Positions 1-12,400 of a DNA stretch of 64,000 bases are shown here, piece by piece (the first letter of the stretch is position 1; every line of letters begins with the position of its first letter). This DNA comes from Blastomyces gilchristii SLH14081 (lineage: Eukaryota > Ascomycota > Eurotiomycetes > Onygenales > Ajellomycetaceae): contig NW_003101664.1 in the NCBI RefSeq assembly GCF_000003855.2, forward strand, positions 405,632-469,631, given 5' to 3'. The position numbers and the translations under genes are program-made. The notes under the pieces were generated by a model, which did no database searches, had not been told where the DNA came from, and was given only the letters and a program-made list of their open reading frames with translations.

Positions 1-73
1 GCCGCTAACTCTATTGATTACGCGAGAGATAGGAATAGAGGTAAAGAATCCGCGAGGAGCGGGATTTCTTACA
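1..73 (-). repeat. Gypsy-A LTR, right end only
   Basis: These bases match the last 73 bases of the 258-bp LTR seen whole at 58710-58967 and end in the same GCGGGATTTCTTACA. Directly to the right the integrase frame of Gypsy-C begins, so this is the edge of an insertion whose body lies left of the window. In the complete copy at 51721 the right-hand LTR is the 5' LTR of a minus-strand element. A solo LTR is equally possible. GTCTG at 74-78 is the expected 5-bp TSD but its partner is outside the window. Confidence 0.85.
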
Positions 74-1004
74 GTCTGTAAGTAATATATAATTGAAAGT
101 CTGTAATCTGTACTCAGAGTTTATAAGAGAGTTTGTTAGAATTCTGAGATAAATAGATAATTTCTGTCTGAGATGAGAATAGTAGATATATTATATAGGT
201 AAACTATATTATTAATGAAAAAATAAGCAAGTGTCTCTGAAGTAAGATTGATAATTATAGATATATAGTATAATCTCTTTGACTATTTATAGATAATGAC
301 TAGAATGATATCAAAGATAATCTCTATTACTAAGCAGAGTAATTTAGAAAGATTAATAATGAAGTTAAGTATAACTGTATATCAGTTAACATTTGAAATA
401 AAAACTGATATTAGCTTATTATATATACAGTGTAATATAGATTTAATATACTTATATATCTAATATCTCTTATAATAATTATTAATATCTTAATGTATGT
501 GAGATTAAAAGAATCAGTGTTAAATTAAACTGTATATTTAATGAGAATCAGAATAACTGATAATAAGAGTATTATAAAAGTATTCTAGAAGAAGTTACTT
601 TATAAGAAGATATTTAAAAACTATAATATAATTTTGATAGAAAAGCAGTTTATCTTCAATAGCTCAATTTTCTAGATAATTATAATTAGTGAGAGAGATA
701 AGAGATTCTAGATTCTCTGAGAGATATTAATATATAATATTTAGAAGTGAGCTGAGAGCAGAGACTGAGTCATTACTATAATAAATATCTTCAGCTATTA
801 ATATAACAGCTATTCTGATTTAATGAGAATAATCTCATAATCTGTTCAGAAAATAATGAAAATTGTTATTAAGCTTCATCAGCTTCTCTGACTTTGATCT
901 GTAGTCTGAGCACTGACTAGATATATCTACTGAGTTCTTGTAATCTTTCTTATACTTAATAATAATATCTAGCTCACTTAGATGCTGTGCTCAGTGAGTC
1001 TGAT
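74..1004 (-). pseudogene. Gypsy-C pol remnant: RNase H end and integrase
   Basis: Read on the minus strand from 1004 downward, stop codons aside, this is the end of a Ty3/gypsy RNase H (AQHLSELDIIIKYKKDYKN at about 940-1000), then an integrase zinc-binding region (about 500-670, with degraded His positions) and an integrase core with SDRNYLFISEF at about 140-180. The core stops at 74, where a Gypsy-A LTR interrupts it just before the usual catalytic-Glu region. The upstream part of the same pol gene continues beyond the hAT-1N at 1511-1668 and beyond hAT-1 copy 1 at 9530-10724. Many transitions and stops; not functional. Confidence 0.75.
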
Positions 1005-1510
1005 TAGACTGACCGTGTGACCGTGTCTGGGACCAGGACCAGATTTTTTGATAGTCTTATTACCAATTCAACTGATTTCATTACACAGTTTTAACATTAG
1101 ATAGTAGTTTCATACTGTCTCAGTGAGACTTACTGTCTACTCTTATCACATTTTTCAAATGAGACCATGATTTTCACTTCTCAATTTAAATTATTTTTAT
1201 TGCTTTAAATGACTTTAAATCTCATTTGAGCATTATCAAAAAGTGTTACTTTTTAAAAAATTAAAAATAGTCTAAAAAAAACCTTAAAATGTCTAAAAAT
1301 AGTAACTTTATGTCAAGAATGAGACTAAATGAGATCAAATGAGATTACTTTCTCATTTTTTTCAAGTCATGGTTTCATTTTAAGATCTGATATATAGTCA
1401 CTTTACATGTTTTTTTGATAGCCAGTCCCAGCGGGATTCACGCCAAGAAATGTATGAAATCAGATCAAATGAGATCAAATGTGAAATTCATGATCTCAGT
1501 GACCAGTCTA
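1005..1510 (+). mobile_element. hAT-1N non-autonomous element, copy 1
   Basis: A 506-bp element starting TAGACTGACCGTGTGACC and ending GTGACCAGTCTA, with inverted TAGACTG ends. It is flanked by the perfect 8-bp duplication AGTCTGAT (997-1004 and 1511-1518). It has no transposase. Its first 32 bases and last 94 or so resemble the ends of hAT-1, the likely autonomous source. It sits in the RNase H frame of Gypsy-C. Confidence 0.92.
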
Positions 1511-1668
1511 AGTCTGATAGTAGCTAAGTACTTTGATTATCAGAAAGAGAAGAAGATTGTTATAATTACTATAAATAACTATTTCATAGTGATTACTCTG
1601 TATGAAATGACTTCAACATCTGATCAACTCTATAATAGCTAGTATTTTCTAATCACATATACTGTAAT
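1511..1668 (-). pseudogene. Gypsy-C RNase H fragment
   Basis: On the minus strand this reads as the middle of a gypsy RNase H: YSICD, a stop, then KILAIIELIRC, another stop, and SHFIQSNHYEIVIYSNYNN, ending in VLSYYQ at the hAT-1N duplication. It joins in sense to AQHLSELD at 1004 and downwards, and to EADEYLHSVIFYS at 9530-9600, so it is a piece of one RNase H domain cut twice by transposons. Confidence 0.75.
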
Positions 1669-2040
1669 TAGACTGACTGTGTGACCGTGTCTAAGATCAG
1701 AATCAAACTTTATAGTTATTATTATATTATCTAAAAGCATTACTTCTGATTATAATTTGTATTTATTACATTGATTTCAAATCACATTATTTCAAATATT
1801 AAAGATTTCAGATTCACTTTTCAAATAAAAATCAAGTCTCAGATAAAAAATATATTTGAATTTTTAATTATATTTTCATTCTGATTTCATTATTGAGAAT
1901 GATATTCAATGAGATTATGAAATCATTTCTCACTTATATAATATCATAATATAGTACTTATTTATTGAAAATTCAATAGAGAGTATTATTAAATATTATT
2001 ACTTTTCTAAACACAGATTATAATTAATATAATTTTAATT

Positions 2041-2181
2041 ATAAAAAAAATATAAAATACAAAAAAAATAAAAAAAATAAAAAATAAAATAAAAACAAGA
2101 AAAAATGACAATAAAAAAAAAAGAGAAAGAAAAAAAAAATAAAAGAAAAAGAAAAAAATAAAAAATAAAAATAAAAAAAAT
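2041..2181 (+). repeat. A-rich low-complexity tract in hAT-1
   Basis: About 140 bases of A runs broken by single T, G or C. The same tract occurs at 20487-20612 in hAT-1 copy 2, so it belongs to the element. It is missing from copy 3 because of that copy's left-end deletion. Confidence 0.85.
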
Positions 2182-2717
2182 CAAGATTACAGAGTTATAG
2201 TACTCTTAAAATACTTACTTTTCAGAGTCTTTATAATGTTCATTGTTAACTATGTATCTCTCACAGTGAGAGTAATATAACTGTGATAAGTTATTATTTT
2301 AATATTATTTAATAAATAATCAGTATATATCTGTATAAATGTGAATAATTAGAAAACATACACTTAAAAAGTATGATTAGAGTGAACTCTGCTATCACTT
2401 GAATAATATTAAGAATAGAATACTGAAATTGATAATTTCACTTATCAATTTCACAGATAAGATATATAAAGATAATCTTAAGAAATATAAGATTCTCTGA
2501 CTTCTGATAAAAACAGATCTCACAGAGAGACTCTATTTTTATAATATAAAAGACTGAGTGTTATTAAAAAGTATTACTTTTATGTAATATATATATATCT
2601 ACTGTGACAATTCACTCTCTGTATATATAATTAAGAGTTGTAGCTTTGTCATACTACACAGTCTCTCAGTTCAGTATATAATGTATATATACAGCTCTGC
2701 ATACTAAGGTCATGTTA

Positions 2718-4236
2718 TTATTATTATTATTATTCTTCAATTATAAATGTATGCAGTTAGAGACTATGATATTTATCTGAGAATTAAAAGTTCTCAGAGT
2801 TTTTCCTATATCTATAAAGATAACTATCATACATTCACCAATTTCAGATATGCAAAATCAGAAAATTTCAGCTTAGAATACAAAAACTGTTTACAAATTA
2901 CAGTGTTTTAATATCTTCTGATACTTTGAAATCATTTGACAATATCATGACAAAAGAAAAGAGAACACAGTCTTAAAGATAGACATATTAAATAAATAGA
3001 TAGAAAAGAATAGAAAGAAAAAAATAAAGTAAAATAAAGAGAGACTGTAATGAAACAAATTCTCAAAAGATAGTATATAGCTGTTTTAACAGATTATATC
3101 TGATCAATTTCCTTCTCTTCATATTCAGATATTTCTGAATTCAGTCATTTTCTTATAGCTGCTTGAGTTTCTGATAGAAAGTCTATTAAGTATTTAATTC
3201 CTGTCTCAGTTGAGAATAAGAATCTCATATTTAATTGATTTAGATCATACTTCTCTTTCAATCTGACTCTGAGACTATTGTATAATGCACAGTGTATTAC
3301 AATATACTCAGAATTCTCATTTGCATTGTAGTATGAGCATTCTATTGAATCAAATCTATCATCAAATCTTTGTATATAAGATTTGAAATAGCCATGTTCT
3401 AGTTTTAGCTGTATTATAGATGAGAATATTTTCTTTTTATATTTAATTGAACAAGATTTTCACTTGAATTTTGTTTCAAATCTTGAATAATGTATACTCT
3501 TCTTTTGTTTCTGTCAGCTTTCATTTCACTTATCTAAACAAGATTCTTTTATTTTTCTCTTTATAAAAGATCAGGACACAATTTTTTGAATAGATCTGCT
3601 TAGTTCTGAACCTTTTTTTACAGCTGAATCAGTCAATTTATTGCCATGAATATTCATATGAGTAGGAACTCAGTGCAGATGAATTATCAGCTTTAATATT
3701 CTTCTCTTTTGAATTTTTAAAACAGAGTTTAAGATCAGTTCAAGATTTATTTGATCATTATAAATCTGACTATTTCTAAGTCTTTTTAAAGCAGCTTGAC
3801 TATCAGAGAATATTCATGTCTCTTTCAAACTATTTTCTCTTTTATAAGATTTTATTTCAATAAGTTTGAAAGCTTTCACTATTATAAATAGTTCAGTATC
3901 AAAGATTTCAGATTCACAGCCTAGATTTCAGAAATCTGAGATAAAATTAATATTATCTTCAGTATAAGTAATGCCTGCATCTAATCTATTCAAATTCTCG
4001 TTTTTTGAGTCATCTGAATAAATCAGAATAGAGTCTTTTATATTAATTGTAGAAATTCTCTTCAAATACTGTTTATATTCTTTCTCTTTAGATAGTTCAC
4101 TTATTTGCAAGTTTATAAGAGATTCAAGCTTTTCTCTTCAGAGAGATAACTTCTCATAATCAACTTTTTCAACATTTAAAGAAGAAAATTGATTTTTAAT
4201 CAGTGAGCATAGTCTGTACAGTTGAGAAGGCATTTT
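2718..4236 (-). mobile_element. 5'-truncated LINE fragment in hAT-1 copy 1
   Basis: Minus-strand LINE 3' part, 1.52 kb. The (TTA)n tail lies at its left end, and the rest matches, reversed, about 27930-29440 of the full LINE: the RNase H region, the C-terminal region and the 3' untranslated part. It is flanked by TCATGTTA (2710-2717) and TCATATTA (4237-4244), an 8-bp duplication with one transition. Truncation at the 5' end fits abortive target-primed reverse transcription. The 60-codon minus-strand open stretch at 3928-4110 is part of its broken ORF2. Confidence 0.88.
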
Positions 4237-4770
4237 TCATATTAATTATTATAATCTGATATGATACTCACTTTTCACAGACCATGTTTCATTTGATTGA
4301 GAGGAAGAGAGAGACATGACTACTGTTTTATTTAAGAGAAAAATGAATAATTAAATCTATAGAAGATAATTTAATTTCTTCTGTATTTAAAATTTAATTA
4401 GTCTATACTCTTCAATTTGAGAGTTTCTAAGAGTATTTTAATAGTTTTCATATCAGCTTGGAATTAGTAGTTGATTGAAGAAGAGAAAAGAGAGTAGAAA
4501 AAAATAAGAATAACTTATCTTTATAATATAAAAACAGAGAATTGCTGCAATTATTTACTCTAGTAATAAAGATCTGTTTTCTGTATGTATCTCTGATACA
4601 GATTATATAATAACTGTATACAAAGAATATTAATAGTATATGTATTAAATGAAGATGATGTTACTATATAATACTGTAGCTGTTTCTATACATCTCTGAA
4701 AGCTGTTAATATTTTCTTTAAGTCTCTTTATATTTAATAAGTCAGTAATATATTTCAATACACTCTCTCT

Positions 4771-4774
4771 TTTA

Positions 4775-4805
<31 letters not shown>

Positions 4806-4832
4806 TATTATCATCATCATCATTACTATTAC

Positions 4833-4868
<36 letters not shown>

Positions 4869-4921
4869 CATTATTATTATTATCATTATTATTATTATCA
4901 TTATTATTATTATTATTATAT
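4771..4921 (+). repeat. ATT/ATC microsatellite in hAT-1
   Basis: Imperfect trinucleotide array of ATT, ATC and ACT units. Homologous arrays of different length lie at 21711-21806 and 34524-34606 in the other two hAT-1 copies, just upstream of the first reading frame of the element. Confidence 0.9.
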
Positions 4922-5004
4922 TATTTCTGATCATCTCTTCTATCTTTATCTCTCTTTAACACTTACTAAAACTAATCATGTCATTTCTCTTCAAATATTC
5001 TACA

Positions 5005-5800
5005 GTTCTGTGAATCATCAAGGCGCGTGAGCACTATCACAGATTGAAGAGAGAGAAGAAGAAGATGTTTAAGTAAGAGAAGACAGACTATAAGATATAT
5101 TATAATATCTTAAAGAGACTCTATAAGAGAGTAGAATAATAATAATTTTAAGTAACACTTCTGATAGATTTAGACTGAACTAAGTATAGAAATAATACAG
5201 ATAACACTGTCTATAAGAGATTGAAAAAGAAGACAGTGAAGAGTCTTATATAGTAGTAGTAAGATCAGAAGAAGTTCTGAGAATAATTTAAGAGTAAAAT
5301 AAATAGAGAGAGAAAGAAGAAGAGTATTACTGTAAATAAGCAGTGACAGAAGAAGATTGAGAAGATATTAAAGTAAAAGATAAAGAAGTTAAAACTGATA
5401 AGTTTTTTATTAAGAGATAATAGTTTTTCATAACACTTCTATTCTCTAATTGATTAGTAGAAGCTGACAGAGAAGAAGAGAATTGAGATCTTATTCAGAT
5501 CTCAAATACACTTTATAATTCAGAATATTGAGAAGATAGCTCTGCTCTCTGAGCATGTCAATCTGCTTATTACTGAGATGAAATTCAAGACAGCAGACTA
5601 GAAAATATAAGATTTTGAGATGCAGATTATTCTGATTGAAAGAAAGAAGTGAGAACTCTTCTCTAAGAAGACAGTAGAGAGAGATTTTAAGATGATTATT
5701 ATCTCAGATGAGAAGAAGAAGAAGAAGAATAAGAATAAGAAGTGAATTATGAAGAATAATGAGAAGAATGAGAAAGAGAAGAAAGATAATAAGTAGAAAA
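5005..5800 (+). pseudogene. Unrecognised Lys/Arg-rich reading frame of hAT-1, copy 1
   Basis: A region rich in AAG, AGA and GAG codons, broken by many TAG, TAA and TGA. It is kept at similar length in all three hAT-1 copies (also about 21890-22690 and 34690-35480). In copy 2 a cleaner stretch reads IEKTALLSEHINLLTTEM, followed by a charged, probably coiled-coil C-terminus ending in a Lys run. I do not recognise the family. It could be a second hAT-1 protein or an N-terminal part of the transposase. It starts near the conserved CG-rich motif at 5017-5029. Confidence 0.45.
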
Positions 5801-6899
5801 AGTTTTTTTCTTTTTATATTAGTTAGTTATAAGTTTATAACTATTAGTTAATAATTGAAATTAATTTTAAGGTTTTAAAAATTATTGTACAAGTTGTAAT
5901 CAATTATCAATATTAGGAATAATATATATATATATATTTAACTATCATGATTCACAAATCACTATAATATATCAGTATTAACATTTTTTCAACATTGATA
6001 CTTATAATATTAATATATTTTTAATGATATTATCTGATAATGTAATTTGATAATACTCTCTTTCACAATATTAATATATTTCAAGAAATATGACAGAGAT
6101 TAATCAAGATAATTTATTTACTTTTATATATTAATAATATTCAATCTGAGTTAGTACTAAAATTATAACTAAGTTAAGAAAGAAGATTATTTTCTCTTAT
6201 ATTAATTCTTCTTACATACATCAGTGATCAGTTATTGAAAATGAATTATCATCTTTTTTAAATTATTATTATATCTTCTGAATTCACTTCTTTCACTTCT
6301 TTTACTTCTATTGAAGATTGACAAACTCTTTAAGAAATCACTGTGAATCACAAAGTCTATATTATTTATAATTCAATACAGAATACTCTTTTTTAATTAT
6401 AATAAATAATCACTTCATTCTTCACATCTGATTCTAGATCATGAAATTTATAAAAAACTTAATATAAACACTGAGATGAACTATGAAATAATTATCAATA
6501 GATTGTATTATAGATTACTGAAGAGTTGTCTCTCTGCTATAATCACTGTAACTTTATTTAGAAATATTCATTATAAACTGATTATAACTCTAAAGAAATT
6601 TTCTAACATCTGAAGTCATTAGAATGTAGATAATAAAAGAAAAATAATTAGAAAATTACTACTAAGCTGATAAGTTACTCTATCAGATAACAATTTTTGA
6701 TAATACTAACTTTCTAATTTGAAGAAAATTATGTAAAAATAATTATATATTAGTACTCTGAATTCATAACTCTTATCTGATAACTTCTGTGAATAATTAC
6801 TTTATATATATATATCTCTGAATCTTTCTCTTTAATTAATTGAAAACTCTGAATTTCAAACACTTCTTCAAATACTTAATTTAAATCTTTATATTTCAT

Positions 6900-8600
6900 A
6901 TCAATTCTGTCTTCAGTTCAATCTCAAGATACACTACAAAGTTAATATACAATATCTAGAATCAGAGTTGAAGAATTATCAAAAAGTATCTCTCACAGTG
7001 AATACATGAAGTAGTATAAACAATCTTACATTTATAAGAGTTACATGTTATTATATTAATAAGAACTGAACTTATCAAGAGATATTAATTGAATTTGAAT
7101 CATTAATCAGTAGTTATACTGAGAATTATATAATAGAGATATTAATGACTATCATTAAAAATGACTATTAAGATATTAGTCTCAGTCTTCTTACAATTAC
7201 AACTGATAATGCTGTGAATAACTACACTATGATAAAGAGCTTGAAGTGAAAATTAACTTTGTATTTCTGAAATAATAAATAAGATTATATTCTCTATATT
7301 ACTCATATGATTCAACTTGTAATATAAACACTGATAAAGAATCTTAACATTGAGATAAAGAATAATAAGATGACTAATTCTTGAGATAAGAATGAGATGA
7401 AAGTGATTACTTAAGTAACTTTTATATTCACTTTATAAAAGATAATGTTTTTTAATAACACTTTTTAATATTATTTTTTAATAATACTTTTTAATAACAC
7501 TACTGTTGATTTTGAATGGATTGATTAATAATTTAAATATCATAGATTTAAAACATTATTAATATAATTTATATCTTCTCTAAATAATAATAATAATTTC
7601 ATAATATTTAATAAATAAATAAATCAGTCATATCACTGAATATGATACAGAATGTTAAAACACAGTGAAGTTTAATATATAAGATAACTATTCAGACTCT
7701 TCAATTATATCAGATAATTAATCATTAAGTGTAACACTCTAATTGAGAAAAGATTCAGATATTGAAACCTTCTGATATGAAGTGAACTCAGTTGAAATAT
7801 ATGATTAATTTACTGTTTCAGTTTTATAAGATAATGAAGACAGTCTTAATCATTTATATATTAATACTGCAGTCAGTCTAATGAGTGTATAACAGTTTAT
7901 TTACTTATCTTAAGAAGTAGTTAAATCACTTAAAAAGAAATTCAGTCTGAGATAATGCTATAGCACAGGCTATTATTACTGTAAGAAATAAACTGATATA
8001 TTACTACAGTAAAACTGAACAATCTTTTACAGAGTACTATACTGTAGCAGCTCTACTAAATCTCTCTTATTAAGTTAATATCTACACTTCTCAAGATTGA
8101 ATAGAGAAGAAATGAGACTTATATATTAAATTAATCTGAGACTACTACAATGTTAACTATCAGAGATTTGAATAAGCAGATGTTAGAGATGTAAAGACAG
8201 TGAAATATAATTCTCTAGTAAGTAATAATCTTTGATAGAACTTTATATTACATAGAACTATAATACTAACTTTAAAACAGAACTTACATATATTGATTAT
8301 AACTGAAAATCAGATAAAACTATATACTTATAAAACTGAATTTGACTGCTATCTTCAAGATAATTTAATAAATTTACATGTCAAATGAATTCTAGAGTTA
8401 TGAAAAATTGTTAAGAGTATATATTTAACTGTTGTACTGATGATGTGTGATATTCTGACAATTTCATTAACAGAGATGAGAATGAAGTGAAAGTTTAACT
8501 TAAACTGAGATATTTATTACTATCACTGAGAATAATTATAAAAAGAAACAATCAAGAAACTCATGATTGTAAAACATAGAATTATCAGATAGTTTAATAT
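6900..8600 (+). pseudogene. hAT transposase remnant, copy 1
   Basis: Plus-strand homologue of the better copy in hAT-1 copy 2. The core motif TTDNAVNNY is readable at about 7195-7225, followed by the SHMIQLVI region at about 7295-7325. The segment before the C-terminal domain lies near 7960-8060 and the C-terminal dimerisation region near 8330-8600. Numerous stops. The upstream limit is uncertain; sequence related to copies 2 and 3 extends leftward without a motif I can name. Confidence 0.65.
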
Positions 8601-8621
8601 CTCTGATCATAGTATATTAGA

Positions 8622-9127
8622 TAGACTGACTATATGACCGTGTCTGAGATCAGAATCAGATTTTTTGATAGTTTCATTATCAATTTGACTGATCTCATTA
8701 CACGGTTTTAACATTAGATAGTAGTCTTATACTGTCTCAGTGAGACTTACTGTCTACTCTTATCATATTTTTCAAATGAGATCATGATTTTCACTTCTCA
8801 ATTTAAATTATTTTTATTTCTTTAAATGACTTTAAATCTCATTTGAGTGTTATCAAAAAGCATTACTTTTTTAAAAATTAAAAATAGTCTAAAAAAAACC
8901 TTAAAATGTCTAAAAATAGTCACTTTATACTAACAATGAGACTAAATGAGATCAAATGAAACTACTTTCTCATTTTTTTCAAGTCATAGTTTCATTTTAA
9001 GATCTGATATATAGTCACTTTGCATGTTTTTTTAATAACTAGTCCCAGCGGGATTCACGCCAAGAAATGTATGAAATCAGATTAAATGAGATCAAACATG
9101 AAATTCATGATCTCAGTGGCCAGTCTA
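8622..9127 (+). mobile_element. hAT-1N, copy 2 (inside hAT-1 copy 1)
   Basis: 506 bp, TAGACTGACTATATGACC...GGCCAGTCTA. Flanked by ATATTAGA (8614-8621) and ATATCAGA (9128-9135), an 8-bp duplication differing by one C/T. The uninterrupted site is visible in hAT-1 copy 2 near 29993-30005 (AGTATATCAGAGAAG). Confidence 0.92.
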
Positions 9128-9529
9128 ATATCAGAAAAGTGTAGTTTTCATAAGAAAGTAAAGAATAAACTTGTATAAGAATGAATTTAATTGTTACATG
9201 AGTGTTATTAATAATCATTATCAAATTCTGATTATATAAGCAATCACTGAATGAACTGAATAGAACTGAATTTAATCTTCAGTCTCAGTCTCATTCTGAT
9301 TTTGAAAGAATAATTATCTTTCACAGTTTATTCTGAGAAATTACTCTCATTTCACTGTTCTTGAATTAAATCTGATCATTTTTCACATCATTTCTCTCAG
9401 AAATAATCTATTTTCAGATTTTTTTGAGACTTGATTCTGGTGAGACTCACGCCAAAAAATGTATAGAATCAGCTCAAATGAGATTAAATGTGAAATTCAT
9501 AGTCTCAGTGACCAGTCTAGCTGAAATTA

Positions 9530-10724
9530 TATTCTGCATTTGTCTTTTTCTGACTGTAAAATATAACTGAATGTAGATATTCATCTGCTTCTTTCTGCAT
9601 GAGTATTTCACTTATAACATAGTCACTAGCATTGCAGAAGATTATAATTTCTAGTTCATTAGAGTAGAAGATGAAAAGAGAGATCTTGATAAATTCATCT
9701 TTTAACAGCTGAAAACTGAAGTCTTCAGTATCTGTTCATTGAAAGATGTTATTGACTTCAAGTAGATTTATTATTAATAGAGTTACTTTGTTATAGCAGT
9801 GTATAAAGTAGTAATAGAAGTTGCAGAATTCTAGAAATTCATAAACATCTTGAATAAATCTAGAAATGAGTTATGATACTATAGCTTCTACACATTTTGA
9901 GTTCATTCTTGTACTGTGACAGCTGATTATATAGTTAATGAAGTCAATCTCTTTCTGTAGAAAGCAGTATTTATAGAGATTATATATCAGACAGATCTGT
10001 CTGAATTTCTGAAGTATCTTTCAGATATGTTATTAATGAGTCTCTGAACTGTTATCTTTTGTGTATATAATAACATCATCTATGTAGACCACAGTGAATT
10101 TATCTATATATAAGAGAAGAGCTGTCTAAATATACTATTGAAAGTGACTGAGAGAGTTGCAGAGACCGAAGAGAATAATCAGATATTTATAATTTTCATA
10201 ATGTGTTTTAAACGCTGTGAGATGTTCATAACCCTCTGTGATTTATAGCAGATGAAAGGCATGAATCAGATCTAGCTTTGTGACTCAATAAATTCTGTTA
10301 AATCTTTTCAGAAGCTCTGAAATTAGAGATATTATATATTGATTTTTAACTGTGATTGTATTTAGATTTCTATAGTCAATGTAAAATCTCTTAGAGCTGT
10401 TCTTCTTGAGAGTGAATAGCACTGAGAATGCATGAGAGCTTTTACTGAGTTGAATAAATTCTCATTTCAAATTCTTATCAATGTACTTCTTCAGAAGCTG
10501 TAGTTTCTTCTCACTTATATTATATAATAAACTCTTCTTAAGAGTCTTATTATTTATTAGAGTTATCTTCATATCTGCATCTGAATGAGAGAGAAGAGAG
10601 TTTGCTGTGAGTAGATGAAAAATATTCTAAAAATTCTTCAACTGAGGGAGCAGAGTGTCTGATACTGATTGAGTTAGCTTAGAGAATTATAATCAAATTA
10701 TTATAAAAATCATTTCATCTCTGA
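9530..10724 (-). pseudogene. Gypsy-C reverse transcriptase remnant
   Basis: Minus-strand Ty3/gypsy reverse transcriptase. From high to low coordinates: FYIDYRNLNTITVKNQY (about 10350-10400), the catalytic box VYIDDVIIYTK (about 10060-10100) and the start of RNase H, EADEYLHSVIFYSQKKTNAEY (about 9540-9600). The RT box still has both aspartates. The frame is cut at 9529 by hAT-1 copy 1 and at 10724 by Gypsy-B; its N-terminal neighbour, a protease, lies at 16884-17350. Inactive because of many stops. Confidence 0.78.
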
Positions 10725-11056
10725 TGTAAGAGGCCTACGCCGAATAGATCAGTATAATATTATAGGTCTTATATAACAAAGATAAAAACATTAAAGAAGG
10801 AAAGAAAGAGAAAGTACGAGAATCAGTGATCAAGGTGAATATTTATACATATATGTGATGGTGTACACAGTGGAGCTTCAGGGTGGAAGAATATACACGT
10901 GTTCATAGCAGCCGAGAATCAGTGATCAGAAATGGCTGAGAATCAGAGTGTATATTACACACATTTGTAGCAGCTGAGAATCAGTGATTGAGAATGAAAG
11001 AATCTATGAAGTGTAATAAAATAGTCTATATAATTGATCAGGCACAGCTCATCACA
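10725..11056 (-). repeat. Gypsy-B 3' LTR
   Basis: 332 bp, equal in length to its partner at 16547-16878 but much more mutated: over the last 95 bases about 17 positions differ, all transitions, and nearly all CG, CC or GG sites of the partner are lost here. Confidence 0.92.
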
Positions 11057-11060
11057 TTAA

Positions 11061-11072
11061 CTTCTCTCTTTC
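11061..11072 (-). other. Gypsy-B polypurine tract
   Basis: GAAAGAGAGAAG on the minus strand, four bases before the 3' LTR, where the plus-strand primer of an LTR retrotransposon is expected. It supports the minus orientation. Confidence 0.65.
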
Positions 11073-11799
11073 AGAAGCAGTTCTCATCAGTCAAGAACTG
11101 CTGTTTCAGATAATATAAAACTCAGAGTTCAGGTTGATTAATCATAGCTGACTCATTTTATGAGATATTACTGACTGCAGCTGCAGAGTCTCTTATTAAG
11201 AATATTCTCAATCTTTCACTCAAGCTCATTATCTTCTTCTATGATGTCTGGTGACTGTCAGTCAGAAGTCAGCTGAGAAGAGAACAGATCAGTGACAGTA
11301 CAGCAGAGCAAGCTTGTATGAAATACATTATAAATCTCTGATAATATGTTAAGACAGTAATTGTAGCTATCTAGAACTTCTATCACTTTATATTTAATAT
11401 GATGATAATCTAGTGTACAAGATGAATATGTAATTTATATATTCTTAAGATTCAATTATATCAGATCTTCTATCTTATATTGTTCAGTGAAGTCTCAGTG
11501 AATATTGATTTAATTCTCTTAATCTTGTTTTACAGTTGTCATGAAGATCTCTGCTCAGTTACAGACATCTCAGAGCTTCATTACTATATTATCAGTGATC
11601 TGAATCAGACTGTGAGAGTTTGATGTAAACTGTATAGTCTCTAAAAGATTCAACACTTTCATGTAATAACTATATATAAGAAAGAATAGGCTTATACCTA
11701 TTAAGACAGCATCTTGATCATTGATAGCAATCTCTGTATGTAGAAGAAGATTATATCAATCATCTTATAAGTGATTACAGAACTTACAAAGATAATTCT

Positions 11800-12400
11800 T
11801 TACAGTCTGAATTATTCATTCTGATATATCATTGATCTTGAAATGATAGACAGTTAACAGATAGCATGTAATCTTGAGAACTTGACAGATTCTAGTTCAG
11901 AGAGTACTCATGAATTAATGACTCTGATCTGATACTATGAATCTTAGTAATTCATATATTCAATAGAACAGACTCTGTAGAAAAGCTTTGATAACTTATT
12001 CAGTATTTATCTTATTACAAGATTTCAATATTACATCTTTACTCAATTAATTCATAATGATCAGAATGTTTCTATAACTCTTACTCTTAGATAGATTAAC
12101 AGTGAAGTCAATTACTATATCTTATCAGATTCTATTAGAAATATTAAGTGATTTCAGTAGATCTTTTCTACAGTTCTTTCATAAGATAACAGAAGAACAG
12201 TGATTACAGTTTTAAATAAAGTATCTGATACTATTTAATATCTCAGATTAATAGAACTCTCAGAAGATCATTCTATACAGTTATTCACAGTCTGAATAAT
12301 CAGTTATATATGAATCATGTATCTCTTGCATTATCTGAGTGTGTAAGAGTTTGAAGTGAGAGACTTAGCATTATTCACAGAATCATAGAGTGTTATTATC
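11800..12400 (-). pseudogene. Gypsy-B integrase remnant
   Basis: On the minus strand an HHCC zinc-binding region is readable at about 12150-12370 (QEIHDSYITDYSDCE, later NCNHCSS), then the integrase core with DIVIDFTVNL and IVSDQSHQ-like segments at about 11850-12130, the last read with one stop at a Gln position. The downstream part to the 3' LTR (11073-11800) should hold the C-terminal domain but I cannot name a motif in it. Confidence 0.7.

Larger units (their letters stand above)
1669..9529 (+). mobile_element. hAT-1 copy 1, with nested LINE and hAT-1N
   Basis: Begins TAGACTGACTGTGTGACCGT and ends GTGACCAGTCTA. The flanking octamers ACTGTAAT (1661-1668) and GCTGAAAT (9530-9537) match at six of eight positions, and the RNase H frame of Gypsy-C resumes across the site, which confirms insertion. 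Removing the LINE (2718-4236) and the hAT-1N (8622-9127) leaves about 5.8 kb, the same as copy 2 without its LINE. Layout: A-rich tract, ATT/ATC microsatellite, an unrecognised basic reading frame, then a hAT transposase remnant on the plus strand. Confidence 0.85.

Noticed and set aside
4771..4921. CRISPR-like or satellite array
   Set aside because: Simple trinucleotide repeat without unique spacers, in a eukaryotic transposon.
1669..9529. Two independent element ends rather than one hAT-1 copy
   Set aside because: The flanking octamers match only six of eight, but the Gypsy-C RNase H frame resumes across them and the net length equals that of copy 2.
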